The notes under the pieces were generated by a model, which made no database searches, was not told where the DNA came from, and saw nothing but the letters and a program-made list of their open reading frames with translations. The position numbers were made by a program, and so were the translations under genes. This document shows, one piece after another, positions 1 to 15,400 of a DNA stretch of 64,000 nt (the first letter of the stretch is position 1; every line of letters begins with the position of its first letter). Location: contig CP141132.1 of NCBI GenBank assembly GCA_035236585.1, forward strand, positions 60,733,880 through 60,797,879. The letters run 5' to 3'. This DNA is from Warburgia ugandensis. Its lineage: Eukaryota > Streptophyta > Magnoliopsida > Canellales > Canellaceae.

Positions 1-273
1 ATGGATACATCTAAATGTTTTCGATCCAATCTTGAGATAAATGTTGAAAATTTTCCTCAATTTATGAAAATATTATTGTCTGAAGCATGTTGTGTTCTGT
101 TATTGCATATTTTATAAAGCCATTTTGGCACTCCATTTAGTTGACTAGTTGAATTGTCATCTGTAACATAAAAGTTTTGTAAGGCATTATCTTAATTATT
201 GAATATGCCTCATCTTCACGTATGTAGTTTTGGTCAAAGTATGAAGTATCTAATATGTGATATAATGATGTAG
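1..273 (+). other. SPP: End of an SPP intron at the window edge
   Basis: AT-rich, with no open frame matching SPP. It ends in the acceptor of the first visible exon, so it is the 3' part of an intron whose start lies before the window. Confidence 0.7.
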
Positions 274-498
274 GTTAGGAGGCTTAAAGAGTTTGGCGTT
301 ACAAAGGGAGAATTAGCTCGCTATATGGATGCTTTACTAAAAGATAGTGAGCAGCTAGCTGCTATGATTGATAATGTACCATCCGTGGATAATTTGGATT
401 TCATAATGGAGAGTGATGCACTCGGTCACACAGTTATGGATCAAAGGCAGGGACATGAAAGTTTGGTCGCTGTTGCTGAAACAGTTACCCTTGACGAA
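274..498 (+). CDS. SPP: SPP exon a (first in window)
   Basis: Phase-0 exon of 75 codons between acceptor ...GATGTAG and donor GTAATT. It encodes RLKEFGVTKGELARY and then DNVPSVDNLDFIMESDALGH. The segment belongs to the end of the first M16 half. The reading frame is open upstream of the first ATG, so the ATG at 325 is internal and not a start. Confidence 0.88.
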
Positions 499-3400
499 GT
501 AATTTTCCTTTTATCAATTGATTCCCTATGCAATTATTGTATAAAGTTGCTGTTGCTAGCTTAAGTAGCAATTTTCTTTTTGAGCCGCATGATAATAATC
601 TCTTGGAGAAGTTACAAGTTCAAATTAGCAAAGATAAATAATTTGGACTTAACTTTTCTCGAAGTACCTGTCTACATGTAGTGGGTATTCTGTTGCATGG
701 TTGCTTCCATCCCTTGCTCCCTCTCTCTCTGTTCAGTATGTAAAATGTTAAATGCATAAGGATTCAACTTCTATGATTTTGGCTCTCACCAGCAAATAAC
801 TGTGCTATATACCTCTGGTTATTATATCTTCTCTAGCTTTTATATTTATTGCTGTGGCTTAATGGTTTTTGGTGCAAATCTTTGCATTATTGTTGCTACT
901 GCAATTGGTTGATGCATACTTGATTATCTCAATATCCATAACTTACCAGGAATAAAAACTTAAAACACATGGTAGGCGTAAAATTGTGTTAGGTGAAACT
1001 AAAATAAGTTGGATGAAGACAATTGAAAAGTGTCACTCTGAAACCCTGGTGTCAGAATCCTAGACCTCTCAGACACTCTTACATGTATCGATCCTGAGGA
1101 TCCATGTAAGAATAGTTTTAAAAGATATGTATTGAATCAGTAAAATTATGTTAATGATGTCTTCATGGCCTATACTGGCTTACTTTTGGCGAGTGTATAT
1201 TTATATGTACTTCACAGAATTTTGACAAAAAGTATCTATTTTGGAAGTAAATTCCAAATTGCCATTGAAAGTTTGACATTGCCTGGAAGTTCAGATTATG
1301 GAAGTTAATTGCTACAAGATTCTTAAAGGCAACCACCATCACTTGCTAGCTATTATAATTTACTGTCTTTTGGAAGTTTTAAAAAACTTGAGAACAATAT
1401 GAAGCTAGGACCATGGCATGGACAGGCATTTTGAGATCACGACCTATCTAAAGTAGGCTCTCTATATGAATGGTACTGGTCACTAGAAGCCTAGGTCCAT
1501 CTGTCATTTTTGTTGTTTGAAAAATGAAATCCATGAATGTCAGATCCCAATTTAGATATTAAAGCTATAAGGATGGTTGTCTTGTGGTGATCTAACTGGT
1601 CAAGTTGTGGGGCCAGCCATGAATGAACCGTTATGGTAGAGGATATAACATTGTACTCTTAACACTACAATTCCTCGGAATATTTAGCATTGCTATTTGT
1701 GAATTTTCAAGCTGTCCATTGTACAGATCACAACCTATGATCAACAAATGTGGAAGAATTTAGGGGGATGGCCCATCTAATATGGGCATCACAAGCCAAT
1801 GATTGGACATAAAAAATCTTTAGCTACAAGGTACATTTAGTCATCTGAATAGACCAACCAAGATGGGGCCCATGCTAACATCAATTACAAGTGAGAAGTG
1901 ATCAAATTGTCGATCTACAAGGATGGTGAGAAATTGAAAAGAACTCACTATCCCTAAATTCCATGTTATGGCAGGTGAGAGGTGAAATTTTGAAGTTGAA
2001 GTTGAAGTTTTAATTTCAAATAGAGTAAAGACTATCAACAAGGGTAATTATGAAAATTTGAAAATAATAATGGCTGCACAGATGACTGTGGTTTGGGATG
2101 TTTTGGCATATAACTTTTAGAAACTTTTGAACTTGGAACTCTTTGGTCAGTACAAATCTTCAATGACCAGTTGGATTGATTTCCATAAGGACTACTTGGC
2201 AAGCATCCCTATAATATAAAATCATCTTGGGGTTCCTCATACTACATAGTGCTGGTCTGACACCACATGACATTGTCAAGTAGATAAGTGACCTTAGTTG
2301 TATCTAACTATTTCCAATTACCCTAAAGCATGAGTGTTTTTTGGAAAAGCAAAAACACTTATTATGTTTATGATATTTTTGTATATATCGGTTTCTCAGA
2401 ACTCAGTCTGAGTTTGTAATGGTTCAGATAACTATAGTGTGGGAGTCCTCAGAGTGCTGTGTTGTTTTCGTGTTAGACTCTGGTGTGTCTTGGCAATAAT
2501 CTTTCTCTAGCTAGCTAGATCTAGATTTCTGGATATGAGAGATATCCAGTCCTGGACTTTGTATGTTCTTACATTCTCTTTCATTGTTCATCTTTTAATT
2601 GCTCAGTGAAATGCTGCTCGCCATAGCATTGCTTTGTGTTGAGGGAAAAAAACGATAAGCTAATGTCTCTTTGCTATTTATGTTTTATACTTCTATTGTG
2701 AGTTTAGGTTTGGTTCTTCATTCATGGATTTATTTATTGCTATCACTTGATAGAAAAGGAAAGAGTGCTATCCAGTAAGCTTATAATACTGTATTTTCAT
2801 TTATATTAAATACTGCTGTGGCTTTCCTGCCTGCATTCACAAATTATCGGAGGCCATACCAGAACAACAAGTTGGCATGTGCCTATTCATCAGTTAACTC
2901 ACTTTGGCTCTTCTCGTTGGATTTTGCATGTGTATCTTGATGGCATAATTTGCCAGTTGGTCATTTAGATCTGATATCACCATGGAGTTGAAATCTTCTG
3001 CTAGAAGACTGACAATAGTTCTTGTTGAAGCATTATTGGTCATGAGTTGTGAATGAAAAATACTGTATACCTTCATCTATTGGATACTTCTCTGATTAGT
3101 AGGATAGGGCCTTGCCTGACCCCATTTATTACTTTCCTTTAGATCATCAAAACTAATATCAGAAATTGGTTTGGCAGGTCAATTCCATTGGTGCAGAAGT
3201 ATTAGAATTCATATCTGACTTTGGAAGTCCTGCCGCTCCACTTCCTGCTGCAATAGTCGCATGTGTTCCAAAGAAACTGCATATTGACGGAGTGGGTGAA
3301 GCCAACTTTGAGATCTCTCCTCATGAAATCACAGATGCCATTAAAGCGGGTTTGGCACAACCTATACAAGCTGAACCAGAGGTTTAGTTTGTTATTGCTT

Positions 3401-6400
3401 CTATCTGAAGTTTTTTGAGTTATTTCATTGCATTTTTTAATGTCCATATGAATTCATTTCTTGTATCCTTCCAATTACCGGAGCAACAAAGGATGCCATC
3501 AAGTTTTTGGCAGATTATGTTGCCCACGAGTCCTAGATGATGAGATGAATTATCTGCTCTGTATATATCAATAGACAATATCATGTACAAACTGGAAGAT
3601 TACTCATTTTCAAAGAGGTAAGTATTGTAACCATGACTGACAAAAAACTAAATGAATGCTGGCATTTCCATGAAAGAATTTTAGTACATCTTTACCTCTC
3701 TCTTTATGTTTTAGATATTTTGCTTTTTTCCTTTAATTTGTTTACTTTTTCTTGGAAACCACTAAGAGAACTTACTTTGTGATGAAGTATTGTATTCTTA
3801 ATATTCTCATATTGTTGGATTACAAACTAAAACAGTATGTTAGTAGTTCATCATCATCATCAAGACCTTATCCCAATTAGGGGTAGGCCACATGAATCTT
3901 ATTCCTCCATTCCACCCTATTAAATACCATAGCTTCATTTAGTCCCAACATTTTTAAATCTTTCCTCACCACTTCTATCCATGTTCTTTTGGGCCTTCCT
4001 CTTGCCCTTATAGAACCTTCTACTTGTATTGCCTCACTTCTTCTAACCGGTGCCGTTGTTGGTCTCCTTTGAACATGTCCAAACTATCTAAGTCTAGTCT
4101 CCCTCATCTTGTTACCTATTGGTGCTATCCCTAAATTTCCTCAAATATTTTCATTTCTAATTCTGTCCTTTCTTGTCTTACCACTCATCCATCTCAACAT
4201 CCTCATTTCTGCGACACTCATTCTATGAGTATGATGTTCCTTAACTGCCCAACACTCTGATCTATAGAGCATGGCCATCCTATAGAATTTTTCTTTTAGT
4301 TTGAGGGCACCCGCCAATCCCACAAAACTCCAGATGCACATCTCCATTTATTCCAAACAACTTGGATTCTTTGGGTAACCTCCCTCTCAATCTCTCCACT
4401 CTCATGAATCATTGATCCTAAGTACCGAAAGTAGTCTTTAACAAAGACTTCTTGGTTATCAATCTTGACTGGTGTTCTACTCCTACTCTCCTTGCTAAAA
4501 TTACATTCCACATATTTTGTCTTAGCTCGGCTAATTTTAAATCCTTCAGATTTTAATGCTTCTCTCCATAACTTTAGCTTTATGTTTACACCCTCCCTTG
4601 TCTCATCAAGTAAGACTATTTCATTTGCAAATAGCATGCACCAGGGAATCTCCTCGTGCATATGTTTTGTTTTCTCATCCATAACCAATGTGAAAAGGTA
4701 TGGACTCAATGCCGATCCTTGGTGCAATCCTATAGTGACAGGAAAATCACCAGTCATGCCACTAGTGGTCTTAACATTTTTTACCGCTCTCTCATACATA
4801 TCTTTAATTATGTCTATATATCTATGAGAAACCCCTTTACCTCCCAACATCCTCCATATTAACTCTCTAGGGACTCTATCATAAGCTTTCTTTAAGTCGA
4901 TAAAGACCATGTGGAGGTCTTCCCTCCTCTCCCTATATTTCTCTACTAATTGTTTTAGTAAGAAAATAGCTTCCATGGTAGACCTCCTAGGCATGAAACC
5001 AAATTGATTCTCCGATACACTTGTTTCATGTTGTAGCATCTTCTCAATGACTCTTTCAAAAAGTTTCATAGTGTAGCTCATCAGTTTGATCCCGCGATAA
5101 TTAGTGCAGCTCTGTATGTCTCCTTTGTTCTTATAGATTGGTACAACAGAGCTTTTCCTCCACTCATCAGGCATTTTCTTTGATTTTATAATCTTGTTAA
5201 ACAGCTTGGTCAACCAAACTATCCCAATGTCTCCCATATGCTTCCAAACCTCTATTGGTATATCAGCAGGCCCCATGGCCTTTCCTGATTTGATCTTTTT
5301 CAAGGCCTCTTTTACTTCAGGTATTCTAATCCTACCTTCATATGTATAATATTCCATATTATTTAGATTTATAGTATTTTCAATCTCCATATTCGCAGAG
5401 CCATTGTCATTTAACAATTTTTTAAAGTATGTTTCCCACCTTTGTTTGATCTCATCATCTTTGACTAATACCCTTTGATCATCGCTTCTAATACACCTAA
5501 CATGATCTAAGTCCTTACCCTTCTGTTCTCTTACTTTTGCAAGTTTAAACATATCTTTCTCACCTTCTCTTGTTCCTAGTCTATTGCTGAGCTCATTATA
5601 TGCTTTAAGTTTAGCCTCACTTACTATTCTCTTAGCAACCCTTTTAGCATTCTTATATTGTTCATAGTTTTCATTATTTCTAATCTTTTGCCATGCTTTA
5701 AAACGCATATGTTTTTCTTTAATAACTTTTTGCATTGTTTCACTCCACCACCATGTTTCCTTTGCTAATAGCCTTTTTCCTTTAGATACTCTTAAGACAT
5801 CTTTTGCCACTTTCTTAATGGACTCAGCCATATTAGTCCACATGGTATTTACTTCTGTTTCATAGTTCCAATTTCCTTCTACCATCAACTTATTTTTGAA
5901 TGAGGTTATTCTCTCTTTTTAAGTTCCACCACTTAGTTTTTTGATGTGTATTAAGTTCAGTTCTTTTTCTCCATCTTTTGATATGGATATCCATAACCAT
6001 TAACCTATGTTGTGAGGTTAAACTCTCACCGGGTATCACCTTACAATCCATACATATAGATCCTTCATTATTCTTAAGTAGAAAAAAGTCTATTTGGCTT
6101 TTATGAAGTCCACTTTTAAAGGTTATTAAGTGTTCATCCCTCTTCTTAAAGAGTGTATTTGCAATGGACAGGTTATATGACAAAGCAAAATCGAGGATAT
6201 TCTCCCCCATCTCATTTCATTCACCTATACCATACCCTCCGTGTATTCTATAATATCCTTCCTTATCTTTCCCTACATGGCCATTTAAGTTTGCTCCTAT
6301 AAATATCCCCTCAGTGTTGGGAATTTCTTGCATGACTCCCTCCATATCTTCCCAAAACTGTTTCTTGATTATATCTTGTAACCCTACTTGTGGTGCGTAT

Positions 6401-9400
6401 GCACTTACAATATTAATAATCTACTCTCCTAGAACAAGTTTTATTATTATAATTCTATCACTAATTCTTTTAATGCTCACAACTTTATCCTTTAATTCCT
6501 TATCCTTTATTATTCCTACGTCATTTCTGTTATTTTCCTTTCCTACATACCATAATTTATACCCATCTATTTCTCTAGCTTTAGTCCCTTTCCACTTGGT
6601 TTCTTGGATACAAGCGATGTTGATTGTCCTACGTTTCATCACGTCTACTAAGTCCAAACTCTTACCTGTCAATGTCCCTATATTCCATGTGGTGATACGA
6701 ATCTTATGTTCTGGAGATACCCTATTTACTATTGCCTTTCTCGACCTCCATGGTATGAACCCATGTCCACTTTTCACTGCACCTGGGTTCTGATGTAGCG
6801 TGTCGCTTTCAAGGGGGCACTCTAGTAGCCCTTGCTCATTTTTCACTACACCCGAGATCCGATGTAGTACGTTGCTTCTGCAAGAACGCCTTAGCAACCC
6901 TTGCCTATTTTTCACCGCACTCGGGATCCGATGCAGTGCGTCACTTATGGGGAATGCCCTAGCTTGAGAGTGTCTGTTTTCGATTCATATCATATTTGGG
7001 GTTCCCATAGTTTTAAAAATCTGAAGATGATTTTCATTTCTTCCTTACAAACTAATATACAAATGCATATTCGTTTGTAAGCAGAAAAGAAATAACAAAA
7101 CCATCTTCACCTTCACCCTTGCCGGCTGGCTACTTGATGCAAGGGTTACCATATTTTAAGAAGCTGGAGATGATTTTCATTTCTTCCTCACAAAGTAATA
7201 TACAAATGCATATTCATTTGTAAGAAAGAAATAGCAAAATCATTTCAACTTCTCCCTTGCCGGCTGGCACTTGACTCAAGACCCTCTTTCTTTGCCAACC
7301 AATGTATTTATCCATTTGCATATACATTTTAATTCTCTCCGTCAAGCTCTTGTGCAAGTCTCTTCCAATTTGTCTAGTTACTTAGTTTCTCATGCTAGAA
7401 ACATTTTTGGGCAGTGTGCCATGTGAACATGCCTCCACATTTATTGTGCCAGCAATGAGAAAAGTACAAAGAACTAAATTTATGCATATAAGCCACAGAT
7501 ATTGTTGCGGGTAATGTGTCTTTCACTAGAAAGGAAACATGAAATGAAACAAAATTTCCTTTGTCTGCTATTTTCGATATTAATTTGTTAAACTTCCTAT
7601 TGGATGTGTTTCTGCTGTATTCTTTATGGGAAAAAGTTATCTTCCAGGTACATTACATATTGCCAACGAACAAAAATTTTCTTTTACTATCTTGTTTAAG
7701 AAGGGGGGGCCTTGGCAAAACGGTTGAGTTGAATTGAGTACTATATTGTTTTATAAAATATTACCTGCAGAACGATCCTCAGGGCAAAAAAAAAATCTAC
7801 AGAACATTCTAAATTACTGGCACCAAACTAGTGAAAGTGAATTAGCAACCAATTCAATCAACTCCCTGTTGAATTAGAGAATCTGGTCATTGGATCAGCT
7901 AGTGTCAAAGTTATAGGATATATATAGGTTTTGAGTAAATTTATTCTGATTATTTTCTTTGTTTACATTTATTGGCAGCTAGAGGTGCCGAAAGAACTGT
8001 TATCATGGCCCCAGCTCCAGGAATTAAGGGTTCAACGTGAACCATCATTTGTTCCCTTAAGTAAAGAAATAAATAGTACAAAAGTATATGATAAAGACAC
8101 TGGCATCACACAATGCTTGCTTTCAAATGGGATTCCTGTAAATTACAAGGTATTCTCGTCCGCATCACTTGATTCTTTCCACATTGATTTTGGTCCAATT
8201 GCAGTTCTGTCATTTTTAACTTCTAATCATTCATTCTAATCCTATACTAGTTGTCACTTCTGAAGCCACTTCACGCATTGTATTTCAAACAAAATGCAAT
8301 TGTATACTGCCCTTTTATAGTGGATAACAAGCTCCTCTGTAATAGATTATTCAGCATACAGCTTTTCTTTTGTGTAGTATAAATGAGGTTTTGGTTGCAC
8401 ACTTGGCAGAGGGGCTATCATGGAGCATCTGTGTCAATAATATAGGTGGCACAGTATCTATAAAAATTATTCAAAGTCTATGTGAAAATCATAGAGATGC
8501 TTATCACTCAGGCTTTCTGCAAGTATGTGACTTTATAACTGCAAATGTTTTTTTGGACTAAACAGATAAAAGGTTCTGATAGAAAAGAGTATGAAAACAA
8601 ACACAGGAGGGAAAAGAGAGGGGAAGAAAACTAGTTTGATGTTCCTTCTCATGAGTTATGTATTCCCCTATGCACATGCCATTTTTTATTACACCACCAG
8701 TGTAACAACCAACAACCCCCACTGAGGCACAAACATTCTTTAATTACACCACTAACAAAAATGACGGAGATGCTGGGAAAGCATAGTTGTCAATACCGTG
8801 CCAGTTAGCATGCCAGTCTGGGCCTCCAACCGCGATGTACTAGTGAGAATGGGCAATACCGGGCTGGTATTGACCGGTACTAATTAAAAAATCAAGAAAT
8901 AGCTAAAAATCAGAAAATTCAAAAAAAGCAGAAAAATGGGAAAAATTCAGCAAACACCAAAAACAGGCAAAATTCAACCAATACCAAGAATAGAGACTAC
9001 TCATTGTATTTGCATGGAAATACAGTCTTTTCAGATTAATTGGAGAAAAACAGCAGAAAAATGAAAAAACCTTGTTGTTTTGGCACATCTAGTAGTCCAT
9101 TCCATGTAAGCTTTGATATCATCTTCCTCCCATGAACAGTAAACCACCAAGCTGCAGGTTTCCAAATCCCCCCAAAACTCCAAAAATGAAGAAAATATTG
9201 ATGGGTCTTGGTCGTTTTGCCAAGACAAAAACTTTGTTTGAAAAAATTTCCAAATAAGATCAGCTTTCACCAAGATTCTGAGTTTTCTTCATCTGGTTTA
9301 GGGTTTTCAGTTGTAGAAATGGCTCAAAGTGGTTTATTTAGTGAAAATAAATCCTCACTGAAGTTAGAAAAAAGTAAATGACCAGTTTGCCCCTTCATGT

Positions 9401-12400
9401 AACTGTTAATTTTTTTTTAGATTGGGGTATTTTTGGAGAAAATGAAAAAATATAACAAACCTTCCTATTCAGTAAATACCAGGCCGAAATGCTATTACTG
9501 GCTATTACGAACTGGTATGAGCGGTATTGGCGAGTATTTCCCCAGGTCCACTACTAACCTGATTCGGTTTTCTGCCTGAAAATTGAAATACCGGCCTGTA
9601 TGGCACCGGTATTGACAACTAAGGGGAAAGTGGATGCACTTGGATAAGATGCCAACTCTCAATTGGCTGTTTCCGAAAATTTGCAGGCCAATTAGGATCA
9701 CTTCTGTAGTTGTGGCTTGTGATCTCCAACACCATTTTTTTTGGGTGTTTAACTTGATATAATCATCTCATTCTTTAGATTTATGTTAGTGCTCTTATTG
9801 ATGTTTATATCAGCTGTGGGTATGTTGGATAATTATTCATCATCATGCTTGCATAATATTTTTCTTGTAATTTTGGATTTTCCTAGCTCATTTGTCTCTC
9901 ATTGCAATTTGAATGGTTTTAGATCACTAAGAATGAAGCCAGGGGTGGGGTCATGCGGCTGATAGTTGGTGGTGGCAGAGCCACTGAAAATTCTGACTCG
10001 AAGGGAGCTGTTTTAGTTGGAGTTCGGACTCTAAGTGAGGGTGGCCGGGTTGGCAATTTTTCAAGGGAGCAGGTATTTATATCTTGAATAACTAGATATC
10101 CGTTGTGGTACATTCATTTTAAAAACAGTAATTAAGCTAGTGTACTTTAAAAGCAATAAAATAGACATTCTCCCATTTATTTCTGTCAAACTTTTAGCAT
10201 GATTGTTTCAAGGAAGAACTCTACATGCTTGATATGCTTCTTCAGGTAGAACTTTTCTGCGTGAATCACTTGATAAATTGCTCTTTGGAATCTACTGAGG
10301 AGTTTATTTGTATGGAATTTCGGTTCACATTAAGAGACAATGGGATGCGTGCAGCTTTCCAGCTACTACATATGGTGCTTGAGGTAATTCCCCCTTTTTC
10401 CCCCTTCTGAGAGTGAAGTGATTTTCTTTTCTAAGTAGTTAGGCTGCTTTCCTTTTTCTCATCTGAACTATCAATGACCTATTATGATGTGTATATTACT
10501 TTTTTATGGATCTCACTGAAGTTCAAATTATTGAATATTAGACATTATGCATGCCTTTTGTGGGAAATGATGCAAAGTTGTAAATAGCCCTTAAAGTTTT
10601 TATTTTTATTTTTTTATATTGAGAAACATGCCATGCTTCTTATTCTGAAGTTTGAGGTTATGGGTAAGTTTGTGCTCGTAATGCAAGTGGAAGATGTGGT
10701 CATAGACTCAAATTATAGATAGAAGTACGAATATTGGGAAACATAGTGAGGCAAGGAAAGCAGTTAGAATTTATATTGGAGATCAGCTACTTCTAGTGCA
10801 CTCAAATTTTTTTGACACTGGCTGACTCATGTATAGGCTGGAGGGATCTTTATCCTTAGAATATAGTTTGGTTCTAGTATTAATTTATATGATTAGCCCC
10901 TGAGGATGAGTTTGTTGTATGGATGCATGAATTTTCCTCTAGAGTATGTTCTCCTTTGGAGGTTATCTTGTGTAGATTGTTCTATCAGCCTTTCCCCATG
11001 CTTGGGCTGATGTATGATGTGTTTACTTGCTAGATGCTATCTGTGATGTACAAAATCAATTGTAACTTGCCACATTTTTTGTTCCTTATATGAAATTGCT
11101 TATTGCTGGATCACCATTAACATGTAATAAAAGTTATATATGTTGCTGTTCTCTTGAAAAATGATATTAAACATCTTCTGTTGTGTAAACTCTTCAGTCA
11201 ACAAAGCTTCTGCTCATTGCTTTTTGCAGCACAGTGTATGGCTGGAAGATGCTTTTGATAGAGCTATTCAGGTTTATTTGTCATATTATCGTTCTGTTCC
11301 CAAGAGCTTAGAACGCTCAACTGCTCACAAACTTATGCTGGCAATGTTGAATGGAGATGAGCGGTTTGTTGAACCTACACCAGAGTCTTTACAAAACTTA
11401 ACGCTTCAAATGGTAAAAGATGCCGTGATGAGTCAGTTTGTTGGGGACAATATGGAGGTGCGTGCATGTTTGTTAAGACTTTTCTGGACCAGAATTAGAT
11501 TTTTGATTTATGGTGGAATGATTTCTTTTCCTATTTTTTTTCTGATTTATATGATATAGTGTAACTGGTTAATGGTCTTATGGTAATTTGAGACAGAAGT
11601 TCTTACCATGTTTATCTCAATCTGAAATTAGCATCAGGACTTACTTTCAAATATCTCTTTTGTTTTCCCCTTTTTTATATGCTATGTTTAAATGATTCTT
11701 CAGGTCAGTATTGTGGGGGATTTCACAGAGGATGATATCGTGTCGTGCATTCTTGATTACCTTGGCACAGTTAGAGCCACGAAAAATGTGCTCAAAAGAA
11801 GTAATTTCAACCCAATTATATTTCGACCTTCTCCATCTGATCTGCAGTTTCAACAAGTAAGATACAAATGCTTGTTTGGCCGCCTGTATCTTGTGTTCAT
11901 GGCTTTGATAATCTCTCAGGTCTCTACTGTTCTGCTATTTTAGTTTTTGTTCTCAAGATACTTAAGCTGCAATATTGCTGATAGAAGTGATTCTTTCTTT
12001 GCCAAATTCAACTAAATATTGCAGCTGGTTCTGTTTCTCTATAGAGTGCAAAACATTCAGGGCTTGCCAAAACGTAAGTTTGATAAGCCATATGGATTAT
12101 CATTTCCATTAATTTAGAAAGGTAACATCTACAAAAGTCTCGTCTAAGATTCATTCACATGATAAGTATGACTAAGCAAGCAGCATAACAGTGAGTTTTG
12201 CTGGGGTGAGAAGCACAGATAATTTGATACTTGAACTTTTTAGCATTACTGAAAGGCATCCTAATTTATGCTGTTTGCAGAGGAAAGAACCATGATTTGA
12301 AGTAAATTCTTTCTGTTTAAATCATGGCATGCTGCATGTGAACTTAGATAATGAGATAATCTATTAAGCATTCCTTGGGCATTTGACGCTTGTATTGTTT

Positions 12401-15400
12401 CATGTTAAATGAAGCTGTCGGTTATGTTTCTTATGTCAGTCAGCATTTGCGGTGAATAGTTGGCATATCTTTTGTTTTGCATTTTCCATTGGTGTTTTCT
12501 CAGTATGATAAATAATATGTTCCAGATTGTGGAAAATTTTCTTGTTGTTATTGTTGAGTGTGTTCTCATGACTTATTTGTGTTCTGGCAGGTTTTCTTGA
12601 AGGATACTGATGAGAGAGCATGTGCATATATTGCAGGCCCAGCCCCAAACCGTTGGGGATTTACTGTGGAAGGGCAAGATCTTTTTGAGTTTACCAGTGA
12701 CGGCTCCCATTCTGGAAATGGTAATTTGCTGTATATCTGGTGGCCTTATTAGTGGTAGTAGTTTCTGTAATGTCTAGACCTCGTTCAATGATTCTACAGT
12801 GCTATAAACACACTAGACTCCCATGTAACTCCAAGTAGTTAGGATCCAAGGAGCCTCAATGGGAGAATTTTGTCTACCCCAATAATAATATTTGAATCTA
12901 AGTAATGCATCATGGACCTTGAGGTCACGGGTTCAAGGCGTGGAATCAGCCTCTTGCAAAAATACAAGGTAAGGCTGCCTACTTTAGGCCATTGTGGCCC
13001 GCCCCTTCCCCGGACCCCGCATAGGCGGGAGCTTCGTGCACCGGGGCTGCCCTTTTTTAATGCATCATGGAAGCACATCAGAGGATTTCCACCTCCCTCC
13101 AAGACATAGGCCATGATAGAGAAATGAAAAGTGTATGTACTAGAGAATGGTATGGTGCTATTTGAGGGAGATTGCTTAAGAGTCCAACTTATACAAGTTA
13201 CCATGGACCACAAGTGTAAAGTCTAGATATGAATTCTTGTCAATGTCAATGTATGTCGGTATAAGTAGATCTGAATAATAATAAAACTTCTTGGAAGACC
13301 ACACCTTCCTCCTGTACACATGACTTGACAGAGACAAGCATTTTAAAATACTTGAGAAATGAGTTGCAGTATGCTTGCTTATCCCTCTAATCTGTCTCTT
13401 GACTAATGAGGTAATCTTGATAGATAATTGAGCCAGTACAAGCATAACTTGAACACTATGAGTAATCATAATTAAAACTAAGAAGTTCCTGTTAATAAAC
13501 AGAAAAAGTGATATATACTGTACTGTAGGTTTTGTTTTTGACATATACAGAAGTAATAACCCCCTTCTCCCTTTTAAAGCTGTTCTAAATGACAAATATG
13601 GTTTCTCCTGTCTTTTTGTCCATTTAATTGTTATGGTTGATGAGTAGAGAACTCATATTAAACCACTAAACCACATGCAATTTATCAATGGGAAGAAAAG
13701 GGTGACACAAGTACTTGGAAAGGGAGCTCAGGTTGATGTGCTGACAAAGCATGAGGAAGAGAATACTTGAGATGCATTGAGGAAATGATTGCTTATGTTG
13801 CTATCTTGTTGATGCCCTTTTGTTCTTCTTTCATTGCCATAGCTATTCACTGACTGATAAATTTGGAGTTCATGCCAATGGCCATCAATGCAATTGTCAG
13901 CGTGTTGAACATTTCATGATCCATGGATGTGGTGAACCTGTCAGAAAACCACTTTTCAGAAAATGGAGAAGTAGCAAACTTCTAAGCAAATTTCAGTAGA
14001 GCTGCACTATTTTGTTTGAATCTTTGCTGAGTTATGGTAAAAACTTATGAACTTCTCTTCTTATGTGAGGGATTCTCCTTGTGCAGAGACACTGCGTTTA
14101 TGCTGCAATTAACCACTGGACGCTAACTGCTAGATTTATTCTTTGCTTCAGATGAACAAAATGTATCAGTCCATAAACTCAGGGCAGACTTTGGTATGTT
14201 TGCCGCACAAGGATGTAGTTGCAATGAGAAGTTGAAAATTCTCTAATGTGAGATATGTGAAAAAGAAGATTTTTGTCTCCTTGTTGTTAAGTTACAATGA
14301 GCACTGGCTTGCTTTCCATCATAATGGTTTAGCAGGCATTGAGCAGCATTTTGGTTTTGGGAAGCTGATGGTTGTTTCTCAGTTTTTCTTCTCCTTTTCG
14401 TTGAGTGATTCTTGGTTTAGTCTTAATATTATTTGGCTGGTGCAGGACCCTCCTGAAGTTGAGGCCTTTTGTTGGTCACCTGTTATATAATGTATTAGTC
14501 CCGATGGCATTTTCATTAAGTAGTTTACACTTGCTAGTGAGTGCTTCCTCCATAAAAGGGGGCAGCCCTGGTGCTCGAAGCTCCTGCCTATGTGGGGTCT
14601 GGGGAAGGGGCGGACTACAAGGGCCTATAGTACGCAGCTTACCGTGTATTTTGCAAGAGGCTGTTTCCATGCCTTGAACCCATGACCTCAAGGTCACATG
14701 ATGACAACTTTTACCGTTGCGCCAAGGCTCCCCTTCATAAGAAGCAAAAAATCATTTATCTATTTGGTCATCGTAAGGTGGTGATTGCACTGGTGGCATT
14801 TGCTCAAGTACTTCAGAGTTGATTGGGTTATAGTGGCTATGGTTTTGGATTCTGAAACAGCTGATTGGTTTACTGAGGACAAAATCTTGTTCCACTTTGC
14901 AGTGTGAGGATTATGGTGAAAGAGAACTGCTGGAATTTTTTATGATAGATCCAACCTTGAAGGTCAGTGAGTGAGATTTGGTATACATGGTATCAGAGAC
15001 ATTGCAACATATTTTGGTGAGGCCTCCCTTGTTTGCATATGAACAAAATATGAGTCCCAAGGCAGGATCAGAAAGGGTTCAGCTAATGGAGATATTTACT
15101 CTTCTATTGGACCATGTCAAAGAAATAATTTTGGCATATTATTGAGTGTGACTTGTAGGTTAAATGAAGGGGAGTTGCTGGAAGTTCATGAATGGATGAA
15201 ATGAGGGTGATGGATCTTTCTTTGCCTCCCTCTCTCTGTGTTTCTCTTTTAGTTGCCTTCTTAAGCTTTGATGGTAGTTCTAGATGCAATCTTGTCACAT
15301 TGTAAGGTGGAGGTTTGAGAAAGTAGTGACTGATGCTATTGAGGCTTACTCAGGGTCTATCCATCTTTCAACCAAGTGGAGCTGAAGTGCATTCTCTCCA

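Noticed and set aside
325..564. Open frame starting ATG at 325
   Set aside because: The frame is open upstream and matches SPP from 274; the ATG is internal, and the reading past 498 is intron.
4465..4862. Plus-strand open frames within the RTE element
   Set aside because: Shadows of the minus-strand reverse transcriptase.
7703..7732. GGGGGGGCCTTGGCAAAACGG..., similar to the first 29 bases of an Au SINE
   Set aside because: Only the A-box end matches and no body, B box or target duplication follows; too short to call.
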